Shown piece after piece: positions 1 to 7,587 of a stretch of DNA of 64,000 nt. Numbering within the stretch: the stretch's first letter is position 1; each line of letters opens with the position of its first letter. The stretch covers positions 1-64,000 of the forward strand of contig JBEBWT010000008.1 of the NCBI GenBank assembly GCA_040392005.1. Reading direction: 5' to 3'. The notes beneath the pieces were generated by a model. The model was not told the DNA's origin. It did no database searches and saw nothing but the letters and a program-made list of their open reading frames with translations. A program made the position numbers and the translations under genes. Origin of the DNA: DASRQK01 sp040392005 (GTDB lineage Bacteria > Bacteroidota > Bacteroidia > Sphingobacteriales > Sphingobacteriaceae).

Positions 1-1
1 C

Positions 2-391
2 GTGGATAAATCAGCCTTGCAGGATGCTATTGATGATGCAAACGACCTGACCGAGAACGACTGGTCGCCAGCGAGCTGGTCTGCGCTTGAGTCTGCACTG
101 AGTGATGCACAGGATGTGTTTGCCGACGCCACTGCCACGCAATCCGAGGTGGATGCTGCCGAGCAGGCGCTCCGTGATGCGATCGATAACCTTGCTGTAG
201 ACAAATCAGCCTTGCAGGATGCTATTGACGATGCAAACGACCTGACCGAGAACGATTGGACGTCTGTGAGTTGGTCCGCACTTGAAGTTGCCTTGGACGA
301 TGCACAAGATGTCTTTGCCGATGCCAATGCGACGCAGTCTGAGATTGATACCGCAGAGGAGGCTTTACGTGAAGCAATTGCCAATCTCATG
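2..391 (+). repeat. Two tandem 195-bp coding repeats (FIVAR units)
   Basis: Unit 1 runs 2-196 and unit 2 197-391. The first ~55 bases of each unit are nearly identical at the DNA level (positions 11-63 and 206-258 differ at about two wobble sites), while the later part has diverged. The 65-residue period equals one FIVAR repeat. More copies may lie to the left of the window. Confidence 0.85.
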
Positions 392-2362
392 TCAAGTGAT
401 GTTGGTTCGGTACTCCAGACATTGGTCAATTTGATCAATGAATTGAATGAGGATGATTATACATCGGGAAGTTGGGGAGATATGTTGGAAGCATTGGTCA
501 ATGCACAAGCTGCATTGTCAGCAATGCCACAAGTACAATCTGATTTAGAAGCAGCCTTGGATTTGCTTGAGCCGACTTATCAGGCATTAGTTTATATTGG
601 AAACCTCAGAGCCGCTGTGAAGAGCGCTACTGCCATCGAACCGTTTGAGGCCGAATATACAGTGGCGAGCTGGACTGCATTTGAAGTCGAATTGCAAATG
701 GCCCGTGAGTTGTTGGCTGATCCACGGGCAACCCCTGAACTGGTAGAGCAGGTTACTGTTTCGTTGATTGATGCTCAGGCCAAATTGATACGTATCCAGC
801 ACAGCAATGCACCGACCGGACTCCATGCAGAACCAGGGGATAAAGAAGTTGCATTGACCTGGATTGCACCAACGGAAACTGAAGGATCGGGGATCACATC
901 TTATGAAATCCAGTATTCGATCGATAATGGGGTCACTTGGGAAACCTTTGGCAATGTCCCGTCATCAACTACTCAGACTGTTGTAGGTGGTCTCGAGAAC
1001 AATAGACCTTATGTTTTCAGGGTTGCAGCCATCAATGAATCGGGTACAAGTCCTTATAGCAATATTTCCAATCTGGTGATTCCGACTGTTCCAATGCCGG
1101 AAGATACAGGTGAATTGCCTCAACCTCCTCCAGGTGGTACAGTGGTCATGGAAGATGGAAAAATCATGGAGATTTCTTTGACAGTAGTAGAAAATCAGTA
1201 CATCCGATTGTCAGGCCAGGATTTCTACATGGACTTGTATTCATTGAATGTCAATGGGCAATACATTACCATTTGGGATATTGATGCTGTGATCCGTATA
1301 TTGCGGGGTGATGGTGGACAGGTACAGATCAAAGGACATGGATTTGAGCCCGGGACGGTGATATCTGTTTACTTATTTAGTACGCCACAACTGTTGGGGC
1401 AGATTCCGGTAGATGAGAATGGGGATTTCGACGGAACACTTGAAATACCAAACAACCTGGAAGTCGGCAATCATACCATCCAGGCCAATGGTATCGTGAG
1501 GGGTGTGACAGGAGAACGATCTGTGTCGGTTGGGGTGTTGGTTGTGGATTACCTGGATCAGCAGATCACGTTTGAGCCACAGGAAGAAGTGGTGTACGGA
1601 ACGACTGATATAGTCTTGGATGCCACGTCTAATAGTGGCTTACCTGTCTCTTACCGGATCACGGATGAACAGGGCAATGAAACACAGCTTGCCCGCATTG
1701 TGGATGGTAACAGATTGCGGATAGAGGGAGCCGGCACTGTACGGATCATCGCTTCACAAGAAGGTGGAGAGTCGTATAACCCTGCGGCCGATGTTGTAAG
1801 GACTTTGGTGATCAAACGTGCTACACAACAAATACAATTTGTCGATCCGGGCAGCTTTAAGCTCAGTGATGGTCAAGCCATATTGAACGTCAGCACCACC
1901 AGTGGTTTACCGGTACAATTGAAGATTGATGATCAGAATGTTGCTCGATTGGAAGGGAATGTGTTGCATATTTTGCGGGTGGGTACAGTTGTGGTGACCG
2001 CTGAACAACCGGGCAATGACAATTACCTGCCGGCTGATCCGGTACTCGTGACCATTGATATTGTGGATGAGGGTTATTTACCGTTAAGGGTGCATAAAGC
2101 AGTTTCTCCAAATGGGGACGGCATCAATGAATTCCTGATGATTGAGGGGATTAATAAATATCCTGAAAACCGGGTGACTATTTTCAATAAAAATGGAGTG
2201 ATTGTCTTTGAAAATCAAGGATATGATAGTGTTGAACGTGTGTTTAGAGGGATTTCTTCCCAAGGGGCGAGGTTGCCTGCCGGCACTTATTATTATATAT
2301 TGGAAATAAAAGATAATGGTGTTTGGAAGAATGAAAAAGGATTTTTTGTCATGCGTTATTGA
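2..2362 (+). CDS. Secreted FIVAR/Fn3 adhesin-like protein with type IX (type B) sorting domain, 5' partial
   Basis: The frame is open to the left edge of the window, so the N-terminus and signal peptide lie outside; the GTG at position 2 is not a real start. The visible 786 residues hold about four FIVAR-type helical repeats (residues 1-65, 66-130, then two diverged copies to about 267), a fibronectin type III domain (about 270-365), a Pro-rich linker, Ig-like segments, two MBG-like domains each opening with a QQI motif (about 518-690), and a C-terminal domain starting with SPNGDGINE near residue 701. That last motif marks the gliding-motility/CHU type-B sorting domain, so export by the type IX system and surface attachment or release are expected. 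FIVAR and Fn3 domains usually bind carbohydrate or protein at the cell surface. The PorP/SprF gene follows 25 bases downstream, a standard pairing for type-B substrates. The ligand is unknown. Confidence 0.85.
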   Translation: MDKSALQDAIDDANDLTENDWSPASWSALESALSDAQDVFADATATQSEVDAAEQALRDAIDNLAVDKSALQDAIDDANDLTENDWTSVSWSALEVALDDAQDVFADANATQSEIDTAEEALREAIANLMSSDVGSVLQTLVNLINELNEDDYTSGSWGDMLEALVNAQAALSAMPQVQSDLEAALDLLEPTYQALVYIGNLRAAVKSATAIEPFEAEYTVASWTAFEVELQMARELLADPRATPELVEQVTVSLIDAQAKLIRIQHSNAPTGLHAEPGDKEVALTWIAPTETEGSGITSYEIQYSIDNGVTWETFGNVPSSTTQTVVGGLENNRPYVFRVAAINESGTSPYSNISNLVIPTVPMPEDTGELPQPPPGGTVVMEDGKIMEISLTVVENQYIRLSGQDFYMDLYSLNVNGQYITIWDIDAVIRILRGDGGQVQIKGHGFEPGTVISVYLFSTPQLLGQIPVDENGDFDGTLEIPNNLEVGNHTIQANGIVRGVTGERSVSVGVLVVDYLDQQITFEPQEEVVYGTTDIVLDATSNSGLPVSYRITDEQGNETQLARIVDGNRLRIEGAGTVRIIASQEGGESYNPAADVVRTLVIKRATQQIQFVDPGSFKLSDGQAILNVSTTSGLPVQLKIDDQNVARLEGNVLHILRVGTVVVTAEQPGNDNYLPADPVLVTIDIVDEGYLPLRVHKAVSPNGDGINEFLMIEGINKYPENRVTIFNKNGVIVFENQGYDSVERVFRGISSQGARLPAGTYYYILEIKDNGVWKNEKGFFVMRY

Positions 2363-2387
2363 TCGATCGAGTAAAATGAGATAGGCT

Positions 2388-3314
2388 ATGGGAACTGATA
2401 ATTTTATAAATAGTTTGCCGAAATTAAAACGAATTTGTTTTGTATTACTGATCGTTTTTGGCACTCCGGCTCTTCTTCGGGCTCAACAGGGGATTTTTTA
2501 CAATCAATATGCTCACAACAGTGTGGGGATCAATCCTGCAACGAGCTTACTTCGGCCAGGTGGGGAAGTGTTCTTTGTAGGAAAACAGCAATGGATCGGT
2601 ATGGATGGTGCTCCTACGGCATTCTGGGGGAATGTGAATATTCCTCTCAAGTCATTCCAAACGCAAGTGGGTTTGAATGTTCGCCATGAGAATGTTGCTG
2701 TGGAACGGGCCAGTGAAGTCAGTGCATTCATCGCAAAATCGATCCGATTGTCTGAACAGACTTATTTTGGCATGTCGCTAAATTTTGGCTTGAGCTATTA
2801 TGATGGCCGGTTCTCTGATATTGATCCACAAGATCCGGCTTTTCGGGATGATGTTCGTGAATTGGATAAGTTGATCGGGGCAGGTTTTATGTTATATAAC
2901 CCCAACCGGTATTACATTGGTTTTTCTTTGCCCCGTTTGATGTTTTCTAACTTGGGGAACGAGGATCAAAAACAGTATGATTTCCACAACCAATATCACT
3001 TGATCGGTGCAGGGTTGGTGCCTCTTTCCGATGGATTTGAGTTGCGCCCCAGCGTGATGGTGAGTTATTCGAAAAATTTCAGATTCCTGGCAGATATGAC
3101 GGCCATGCTGTTTGTCAATCGGACGGTGGGGGCGGGTATTAGTTTTAAAACCAACAATGAAATGGCAGCCAGTTTGCAGTTTAACGTCGAACGGTTTTCG
3201 ATCGGCTATGCCTATCAATTTAACTTAAACAATCAATTGAATCGTTATATACGTAATAACACACACGAACTGGGTTTTAGTTTTCGGTTTTCGGACACTA
3301 AAATGTTGTTGTAA
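2388..3314 (+). CDS. PorP/SprF family type IX secretion system outer-membrane protein
   Basis: A 308-residue protein with a signal peptide (hydrophobic residues about 14-30, likely cleavage after LLRAQ) followed by the family's typical mature start with QYAHNSVGINPA and KQQWIGMDGAP. The rest is predicted outer-membrane beta-barrel, ending in aromatic/hydrophobic strands. PorP/SprF proteins are outer-membrane factors that hold type-B sorting-domain substrates at the surface in gliding and secretion systems of Bacteroidota. It lies 25 bases after the adhesin gene, which carries exactly such a domain, so the two probably work as a substrate/anchor pair and are co-transcribed. Length and motifs match the family; assignment to a particular paralogue is not possible. 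Confidence 0.9.
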   Translation: MGTDNFINSLPKLKRICFVLLIVFGTPALLRAQQGIFYNQYAHNSVGINPATSLLRPGGEVFFVGKQQWIGMDGAPTAFWGNVNIPLKSFQTQVGLNVRHENVAVERASEVSAFIAKSIRLSEQTYFGMSLNFGLSYYDGRFSDIDPQDPAFRDDVRELDKLIGAGFMLYNPNRYYIGFSLPRLMFSNLGNEDQKQYDFHNQYHLIGAGLVPLSDGFELRPSVMVSYSKNFRFLADMTAMLFVNRTVGAGISFKTNNEMAASLQFNVERFSIGYAYQFNLNNQLNRYIRNNTHELGFSFRFSDTKMLL

Positions 3315-3327
3315 TCGGGTATTGCAG

Positions 3328-3388
3328 AACACCTCTTGTACAACGAACATTTCTTTGTAGCAGATGTTTTATTGGGACAAGAGGTGTT
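3328..3388 (+). terminator. Possible terminator of the adhesin-porP operon (inverted repeat reaching into yqeY)
   Basis: The arms AACACCTCTTGT (3328-3339) and ACAAGAGGTGTT (3377-3388) pair perfectly over 12 bases with a 37-base loop. The right arm is followed by TTA only, so the U-tract is weak. The right arm is also the last coding part of the convergent yqeY gene. Confidence 0.4.
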
Positions 3389-3821
3389 TTACAATCTCTG
3401 CAATGGTTTTGCCGTCCGCCTGTCCGGCCAATTTCTGGTTGGCCATGCCCATGACCTTGCCCATGTCCTTGACACTGGAGGCACCAGTCTGGTCAATGAT
3501 CTGCTGGATCAATCGGGCGACTTCATCCCGGTCCAATTGCTTTGGAAGGAATGACTCGATCACCTCAATCTCTTCGGCTTCTACTTGATACAGGTCTTCC
3601 CGGTTTTGCTGTTTATAGATATCAGCAGACTCCCGACGCTGCTTGACCAGTCTTTGCAAAACTTTGATCTCCATATCTTCCGTCAGGGTATCTGCTGCAC
3701 CTTTTTCTGATTTTGCCAATAGTAAAGCAGCCTTGATTGCCCTTAGTCCCCTAAGTGTCGCATTGTCTTTTGCCAACATGGCAGCTTTGATCGCTTGATC
3801 GATGGTATTCTGTAAAGCCAT
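3369..3821 (-). CDS. yqeY: GatB/YqeY domain-containing protein
   Basis: A 150-residue protein matching the YqeY family in full length: N-terminal helices with LRAIKAALLLAKSEKG, a central KVLQRLVKQRRESADIY segment, then the small tRNA-binding-like C-terminal helical domain ending in GKVMGMANQKLAGQADGKTI. The family is related to the tail domain of GatB amidotransferase subunits, and its own role is not settled. It converges on the PorP gene. A TATCTTTG -7 box lies upstream on the minus strand at 3885-3892. Confidence 0.92.
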   Translation of the reverse strand: MALQNTIDQAIKAAMLAKDNATLRGLRAIKAALLLAKSEKGAADTLTEDMEIKVLQRLVKQRRESADIYKQQNREDLYQVEAEEIEVIESFLPKQLDRDEVARLIQQIIDQTGASSVKDMGKVMGMANQKLAGQADGKTIAEIVKHLLSQ

Positions 3822-3884
3822 TGGTGTTATATTTTGAGAAAATAGACCTATTTCAAACCTATTCTAAATAGTCGGCCTATCTTA

Positions 3885-3915
3885 CAAAGATACTGAAAAA
3901 AATTAGTATATCCAA
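3885..3915 (-). promoter_or_regulatory. Predicted Bacteroidota promoter for yqeY
   Basis: On the minus strand TTG (3915-3913) is followed after 20 bases by TATCTTTG (3892-3885), matching TTG-N19/21-TAnnTTTG. Transcription would start about 55-60 bases before the yqeY ATG. Confidence 0.6.
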
Positions 3916-4040
3916 TTTCCCGATTTCTCAATTCCCGAATGGTTATAACTATTCAGGATTTGGGTTTTTGAGGAAGTACTATATATCCAATTTCCGATTT
4001 CCCCTATGTCCGTTATGCATTCTACCCATTATACCTTGCA

Positions 4041-4802
4041 CTATGCATTCCGCTTGATCTGCACGGAATTGGCCTGGATCGTCGGCATGATCAGCAGATC
4101 ATTGATATTGACATGCCGAGGCCTTGATAGCGCAAACCAGACAGCCTCAGCAATATCTTCGGCCACCAGCGGCTCCAAATTGTGATACACGGCATTTGCC
4201 CTTTCCTCATCACCCTTGAACCGAACCACCGAGAACTCGGTTTCTACCATGCCCGGGTGGATCGCCGTCACCTTGATCCCATGCTGTAAAAGATCAATCC
4301 GCATTCCTTTGGAGAGGGCATCCACCGCATGCTTCGTTGCACAATAAACATTCCCATTGGGATAGACCTCCTTGCCTGCAATGGACCCGATATTGATGAT
4401 ATGGCCACTATTCCGTAAGGTCATGCCCGGCACAACCGTGCGGGTGACATACAACAATCCTTTGAGATTGGTGTCGATCATCCGATCCCAATCATCGAAG
4501 TCTCCGGTCTGGATGGGATCCAAACCCTGGCTCAGCCCCGCATTGTTGATCAAAACATCAATTTGTTTCCACTCATCGGGTAGGTTTTGGAACATTTCCT
4601 GCACTGAAACCCGATCCCGCACATCCAATGTCACCGCCAGCACTTTGATCCCATATTGATGTTCCAGTCCGGTGGCCATTGTTTCCAATCGATCGGCCCG
4701 GCGGGCCGCCAACAGCAGATTAAAACCTTCTTTTGCCAATAATTTCGCACAAGCTGCTCCGATGCCTGCACTTGCTCCTGTGATGAATGCGGTTTTTTTC
4801 AT
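4041..4802 (-). CDS. Short-chain dehydrogenase/reductase (YdfG-like)
   Basis: A 253-residue classical SDR. The Rossmann motif TGASAGIGAACAKLLA is at residues 8-23, followed by an Arg-rich NADP-type segment (AARRADRLE), the NNAG motif near residue 87, an active-site Ser in INIGSIAGKE near 138, and the catalytic YCATK near 152. Length and motifs fit the YdfG/serine 3-dehydrogenase-like subgroup that reduces small 3-hydroxy acids or ketones with NADP(H). The substrate cannot be read from the sequence. It is transcribed alone, 218 bases from yqeY. Between them (3900-4010) a ~20-base phrase containing TATCCAATTTCC occurs twice. Confidence 0.88.
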   Translation of the reverse strand: MKKTAFITGASAGIGAACAKLLAKEGFNLLLAARRADRLETMATGLEHQYGIKVLAVTLDVRDRVSVQEMFQNLPDEWKQIDVLINNAGLSQGLDPIQTGDFDDWDRMIDTNLKGLLYVTRTVVPGMTLRNSGHIINIGSIAGKEVYPNGNVYCATKHAVDALSKGMRIDLLQHGIKVTAIHPGMVETEFSVVRFKGDEERANAVYHNLEPLVAEDIAEAVWFALSRPRHVNINDLLIMPTIQANSVQIKRNA

Positions 4803-4849
4803 AGTTGCTCGTTTTATATGATATATAGTCTAATTTTTTCTTTCAAAAA

Positions 4850-5323
4850 TCAATAATTCCAAGTAAATTCCTCTGTCCTTAATATCGATACTTTCATTTC
4901 AAAATCAGGATGCCTGGTGTTTATCAGAAAATTATATTCCTGTGGAATTAATACTGAAGGAACCCTCAGCAAAAGCTTTTCACATTTTTGATACCAATCT
5001 GATCCAAGTTGCTGAGTAGTGCCATAATGCTTTAATCGTTGCCAGTCCTGAGGCAGGGAGTTGGAGTCTATATGTTGGACCATGCTATTTTTTTCGTTTG
5101 TATCATGTAATTCGGTCTGTCCGGTTTCAACGGCTATCTCCAGCATTTTGTAATCACTATACAAATTGATATTGTTGTGGAGAACCAACGATTCTAAGTA
5201 GGCCAATGCCCTGGTACTTCTTGCATAAATTACAAATTCATCTTCCCTGTTCCAGCGGTTGGATACGCCTGAAGCCACTAATTCCTTAGCATATTTTGCT
5301 TTACGAAGGTTGTAGATGTGCAT
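4850..5323 (-). CDS. RES-domain toxin (NAD+ phosphorylase/glycohydrolase type)
   Basis: A 157-residue RES protein. Family hallmarks are visible: the N-terminal Arg7, the RWN motif (23-25), Tyr33 in VIYA, Glu44 in LAYLESLVLH, and the C-terminal RVPSVLIP...NFLINTRHPDF block (about 119-140). RES toxins such as MbcT and Res degrade NAD+ and arrest growth unless held by their Xre-type partner. The antitoxin gene lies directly upstream, five bases away, in the usual antitoxin-toxin order. All the catalytic residues I expect are present, so the module looks intact. The main uncertainty is enzyme subtype (phosphorolysis or hydrolysis). Confidence 0.9.
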   Translation of the reverse strand: MHIYNLRKAKYAKELVASGVSNRWNREDEFVIYARSTRALAYLESLVLHNNINLYSDYKMLEIAVETGQTELHDTNEKNSMVQHIDSNSLPQDWQRLKHYGTTQQLGSDWYQKCEKLLLRVPSVLIPQEYNFLINTRHPDFEMKVSILRTEEFTWNY

Positions 5324-5328
5324 AAGAA

Positions 5329-5766
5329 TTAGATGATATCTCCGTATTTAATTACTGTAAGCATATGATCGACCATACGAATTCCCGAAAATGTAACCAA
5401 GACATCTTTTGGAGCTTTTTGTTCTAAGTAAACATTTTTTGTAGAAAGCCATTGTTCGAAGTCCTCTTTATTTCCAAAGGTTCTTATGCCATTTCTATAT
5501 AATGAGAGCAATAAAACAATATGTTCTTTGGTGATTGGTTTCAGCGCGACAGATTTTGTACGGTAATTGTGCAGGGTACGGGTGGTAATATTTAACCAAT
5601 CTGCCAATACTTGATCGCCTAATCCTGTTAATTCATCCAGGGCTTTGAAAAAATCGAGTTTTGATCCTTTATCTAACGCGCGAAGATAAACTTTTGCAAA
5701 ATCCTGAAGCATGGGGATATCCTCCAAATCGGATTCGAGATTTTTGTAATCAACAATTTTTGCCAT
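5329..5766 (-). CDS. Xre/MbcA/ParS-type antitoxin (partner of RES toxin)
   Basis: A 145-residue antitoxin. The N-terminal half contains a helix-turn-helix-like stretch (GDQVLADWLNITTRTLHNYR, residues about 51-70). The C-terminal half carries the DUF2384-type toxin-binding part with RNGIRTFGNKEDFEQWLST and GIRMVDHMLTVIKYGDII at the end. Such proteins bind the RES toxin active site with their C-terminus and repress their own operon. The gene is first in a two-gene operon with the RES toxin and faces the AAA ATPase across a 141-base AT-rich region with paired palindromes that could be its operator. Confidence 0.9.
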   Translation of the reverse strand: MAKIVDYKNLESDLEDIPMLQDFAKVYLRALDKGSKLDFFKALDELTGLGDQVLADWLNITTRTLHNYRTKSVALKPITKEHIVLLLSLYRNGIRTFGNKEDFEQWLSTKNVYLEQKAPKDVLVTFSGIRMVDHMLTVIKYGDII

Positions 5767-5794
5767 AGCTTTTCCTTTCTTTTTGGCAAGATAC

Positions 5795-5826
5795 GAAAAA
5801 GTTCTTATTTAGAAAAGAAAAAGTTC
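5795..5826. repeat. Short direct repeat GAAAAAGTTC in the toxin-antitoxin promoter region
   Basis: GAAAAAGTTC occurs at 5795-5804 and 5817-5826, a spacing of 22 bases (about two helical turns). It lies just upstream of the antitoxin start, next to TATCTTG (minus strand, about 5792-5786), a near match to the -7 box. It is a candidate secondary site for autoregulation. Confidence 0.4.
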
Positions 5827-5834
5827 ATATTTTT

Positions 5835-5898
5835 ACTTTTTGAATATTTTTGCAAAAAGATAGCAATATTTAAAACTTTTTGAATATTTTTGCAAAAA
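5835..5898 (+). promoter_or_regulatory. Paired 24-bp repeats with TTTTTGCAAAAA palindromes and tandem -7 boxes
   Basis: A 24-base sequence beginning ACTTTTTGAATATTTTTG occurs at 5835-5858 and 5875-5898, exactly 40 bases apart. Each copy ends in the perfect palindrome TTTTTGCAAAAA (5847-5858, 5887-5898) and contains TATTTTTG, a match to the Bacteroidota -7 box, at 5845-5852 and 5885-5892. A third partial copy (CTTTTTTGAATG) runs into the ATPase start codon. The arrangement suggests shared regulation of the ATPase and the divergent RES/Xre operon; this is inference. Confidence 0.6.
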
Positions 5899-5907
5899 CT
5901 TTTTTGA

Positions 5908-7095
5908 ATGAGATACGTAAAGAGAGAACGATATACAACTGTTCTACATGCGTTGAGGGACAAGCATGTGATTAAGGTCATCACGGGTATCAGGCGATGT
6001 GGTAAATCCACATTGCTCGAAATGCAAAGAGATACACTGAAGAAGCAAGGTGAGAATACAATTTATTACAACTTTGAGGATGCTGATGTCCTGCAGTTAA
6101 ATGATTGGCAAGCTTTATATAGAGCCATCATGGAGCAATGTCAATCCAAAAGAATGAATTATGTTTTTTTGGATGAAGTACAGGTGATCAATGACTTTGA
6201 GCGTTTGGTGGACGCTCTTTTTGTTAAGAAGAACATAGATGTTTATATCACAGGATCAAACGCTTTTATGCTTTCTTCCGGTCTGGCCACCTTGCTGTCA
6301 GGACGGTATTTTGAAATCAATGTATTACCGTTTTCCTTTGCAGAATATAAACAATATTTGCCAGATGCTACATTGAATGACTACATCCATACCGGCGGTA
6401 TGCCCGGGGCTATGGACATGCTTTCGCTCGGTGAAAACTATTCTTTGAAATATCTCAATGATGTATATAATTCTGTTATATTACAGGACGTCATCACGCG
6501 CAGCAATATTTCCAATCCTCAGGAGTTGTTTGCTGTGACTCGCTTTGCATTCGATTCGGTTGGCAGTCCGCTTTCTCCCAATAGCATTTCCAAATTTTTG
6601 AAATCCGATCATAAAGCTGTGGATAGTCGTCTGGTTTTTAAATTGTTGGAAGCGCTGAAAGATGCATTTGTGCTGTACGAAAGCAAGCGCTTCGACATTA
6701 AAGGTAAAGAACAATTGCGTACCATCAGCAAATTTTATCTCGTGGATTTGGGGTTCAGGCGAATGTTGATCGGAAAGCCCAAAGCATCCGATGTCGGGCA
6801 CCTGCTGGAAAACATCGTTTACTTTGAATTATTACGCAGAGGCTATAGGGTGTGGACTGGGAAATACAACGAAAACGAAATCGATTTTGTAGTACAGAAT
6901 GAAAAAGGCGTTACCGAATATTATCAGGTAGCTTATACGGCCAAAGAAGAAAGTACCCTGCAAAGAGAATTGGCGCCATTCAAAAAACTGAATGATCATT
7001 ACAGAAAAGTATTGCTTACCACCGACGACTTGGAATTTGATGACGAAGGGATAGCGATTCTGAATGTGGAAAAATGGCTGCTTTCCGGACAATAA
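5908..7095 (+). CDS. AAA (AAA_14) ATPase with C-terminal DUF4143 domain
   Basis: A 395-residue protein. The N-terminal AAA domain has a Walker A motif GIRRCGKST (residues 27-35), a Walker B motif YVFLDEVQ near 85-92 and a sensor-like TGSNAFMLSSGLATLLSGR stretch near 113-131. The C-terminal half is DUF4143, with a restriction-endonuclease-like NENEIDFVV motif near 323. The family is abundant and often horizontally spread in Bacteroidota and archaea, and its biological role is unproven. It is divergent from the RES/Xre pair and shares its intergenic region, but such ATPases occur in many contexts, so a functional link is only a hypothesis. No truncation or frameshift was seen. Confidence 0.85.
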   Translation: MRYVKRERYTTVLHALRDKHVIKVITGIRRCGKSTLLEMQRDTLKKQGENTIYYNFEDADVLQLNDWQALYRAIMEQCQSKRMNYVFLDEVQVINDFERLVDALFVKKNIDVYITGSNAFMLSSGLATLLSGRYFEINVLPFSFAEYKQYLPDATLNDYIHTGGMPGAMDMLSLGENYSLKYLNDVYNSVILQDVITRSNISNPQELFAVTRFAFDSVGSPLSPNSISKFLKSDHKAVDSRLVFKLLEALKDAFVLYESKRFDIKGKEQLRTISKFYLVDLGFRRMLIGKPKASDVGHLLENIVYFELLRRGYRVWTGKYNENEIDFVVQNEKGVTEYYQVAYTAKEESTLQRELAPFKKLNDHYRKVLLTTDDLEFDDEGIAILNVEKWLLSGQ

Positions 7096-7228
7096 GCCGA
7101 TTTTCTTATAATTTTTTTTCCTGTTTTCCTCGCTTGGTCTCCCAAATAAAAAAAACTATAATTGATAATCAGTTAGTCATAGTCGAAATGGAGAAATTTG
7201 AGAAAAATCGAGGACAACAAGAAAAATT

Positions 7229-7561
7229 TCACAATCTTATTTTTGGTGGTTTTTGAAAAGCGTCCATAGGACTTTTGGGTAATTTTGGTAGAATATTCTC
7301 CATTTCTTCAAGCCACTTTTCATACAATCTCCTTGCAGTTGAATGTGGTTCTAATTTTCCATTATCTGCATCCTGAATCCCTTTTTCAATCGATAATTTC
7401 TCCTCTGCAGAAACAGAATCCCACCAATCTCTTGATTCTTTTTGTCTGAATTTAAGCAACTTATCAATGACTACGCTGTCTTCCAATGTAGAAAGCCACT
7501 GAATCAAATCAATCTTTTTATCCAATACTTGACTATCCATAATGCCGATATTAGCTATCAT
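7229..7561 (-). CDS. Orphan antitoxin-like small protein
   Basis: A 110-residue acidic/helical protein. Residues about 15-90 resemble the small addiction-module antitoxins of Bacteroidota that pair with RelE/ParE toxins: a helix around LIQWLSTLEDSVVIDKLLKF, a WDSVSAEEK segment, then GIQDADNGKLEPHSTARRLY before EKWL. In those families the gene normally ends at about this EKWL and a RelE-like toxin follows. Here the frame continues with a Pro-rich tail (PKLPKSPMDAFQKPPK) and no toxin follows; the next gene downstream is the convergent ATPase. The assignment rests on remembered family appearance. It may be co-transcribed with the barrel gene 26 bases upstream. A second possible start (MDSQ) lies 21 bases in. 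Confidence 0.5.
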   Translation of the reverse strand: MIANIGIMDSQVLDKKIDLIQWLSTLEDSVVIDKLLKFRQKESRDWWDSVSAEEKLSIEKGIQDADNGKLEPHSTARRLYEKWLEEMENILPKLPKSPMDAFQKPPKIRL

Positions 7562-7587
7562 AACTCAAATATACATATTTTTTGAGA

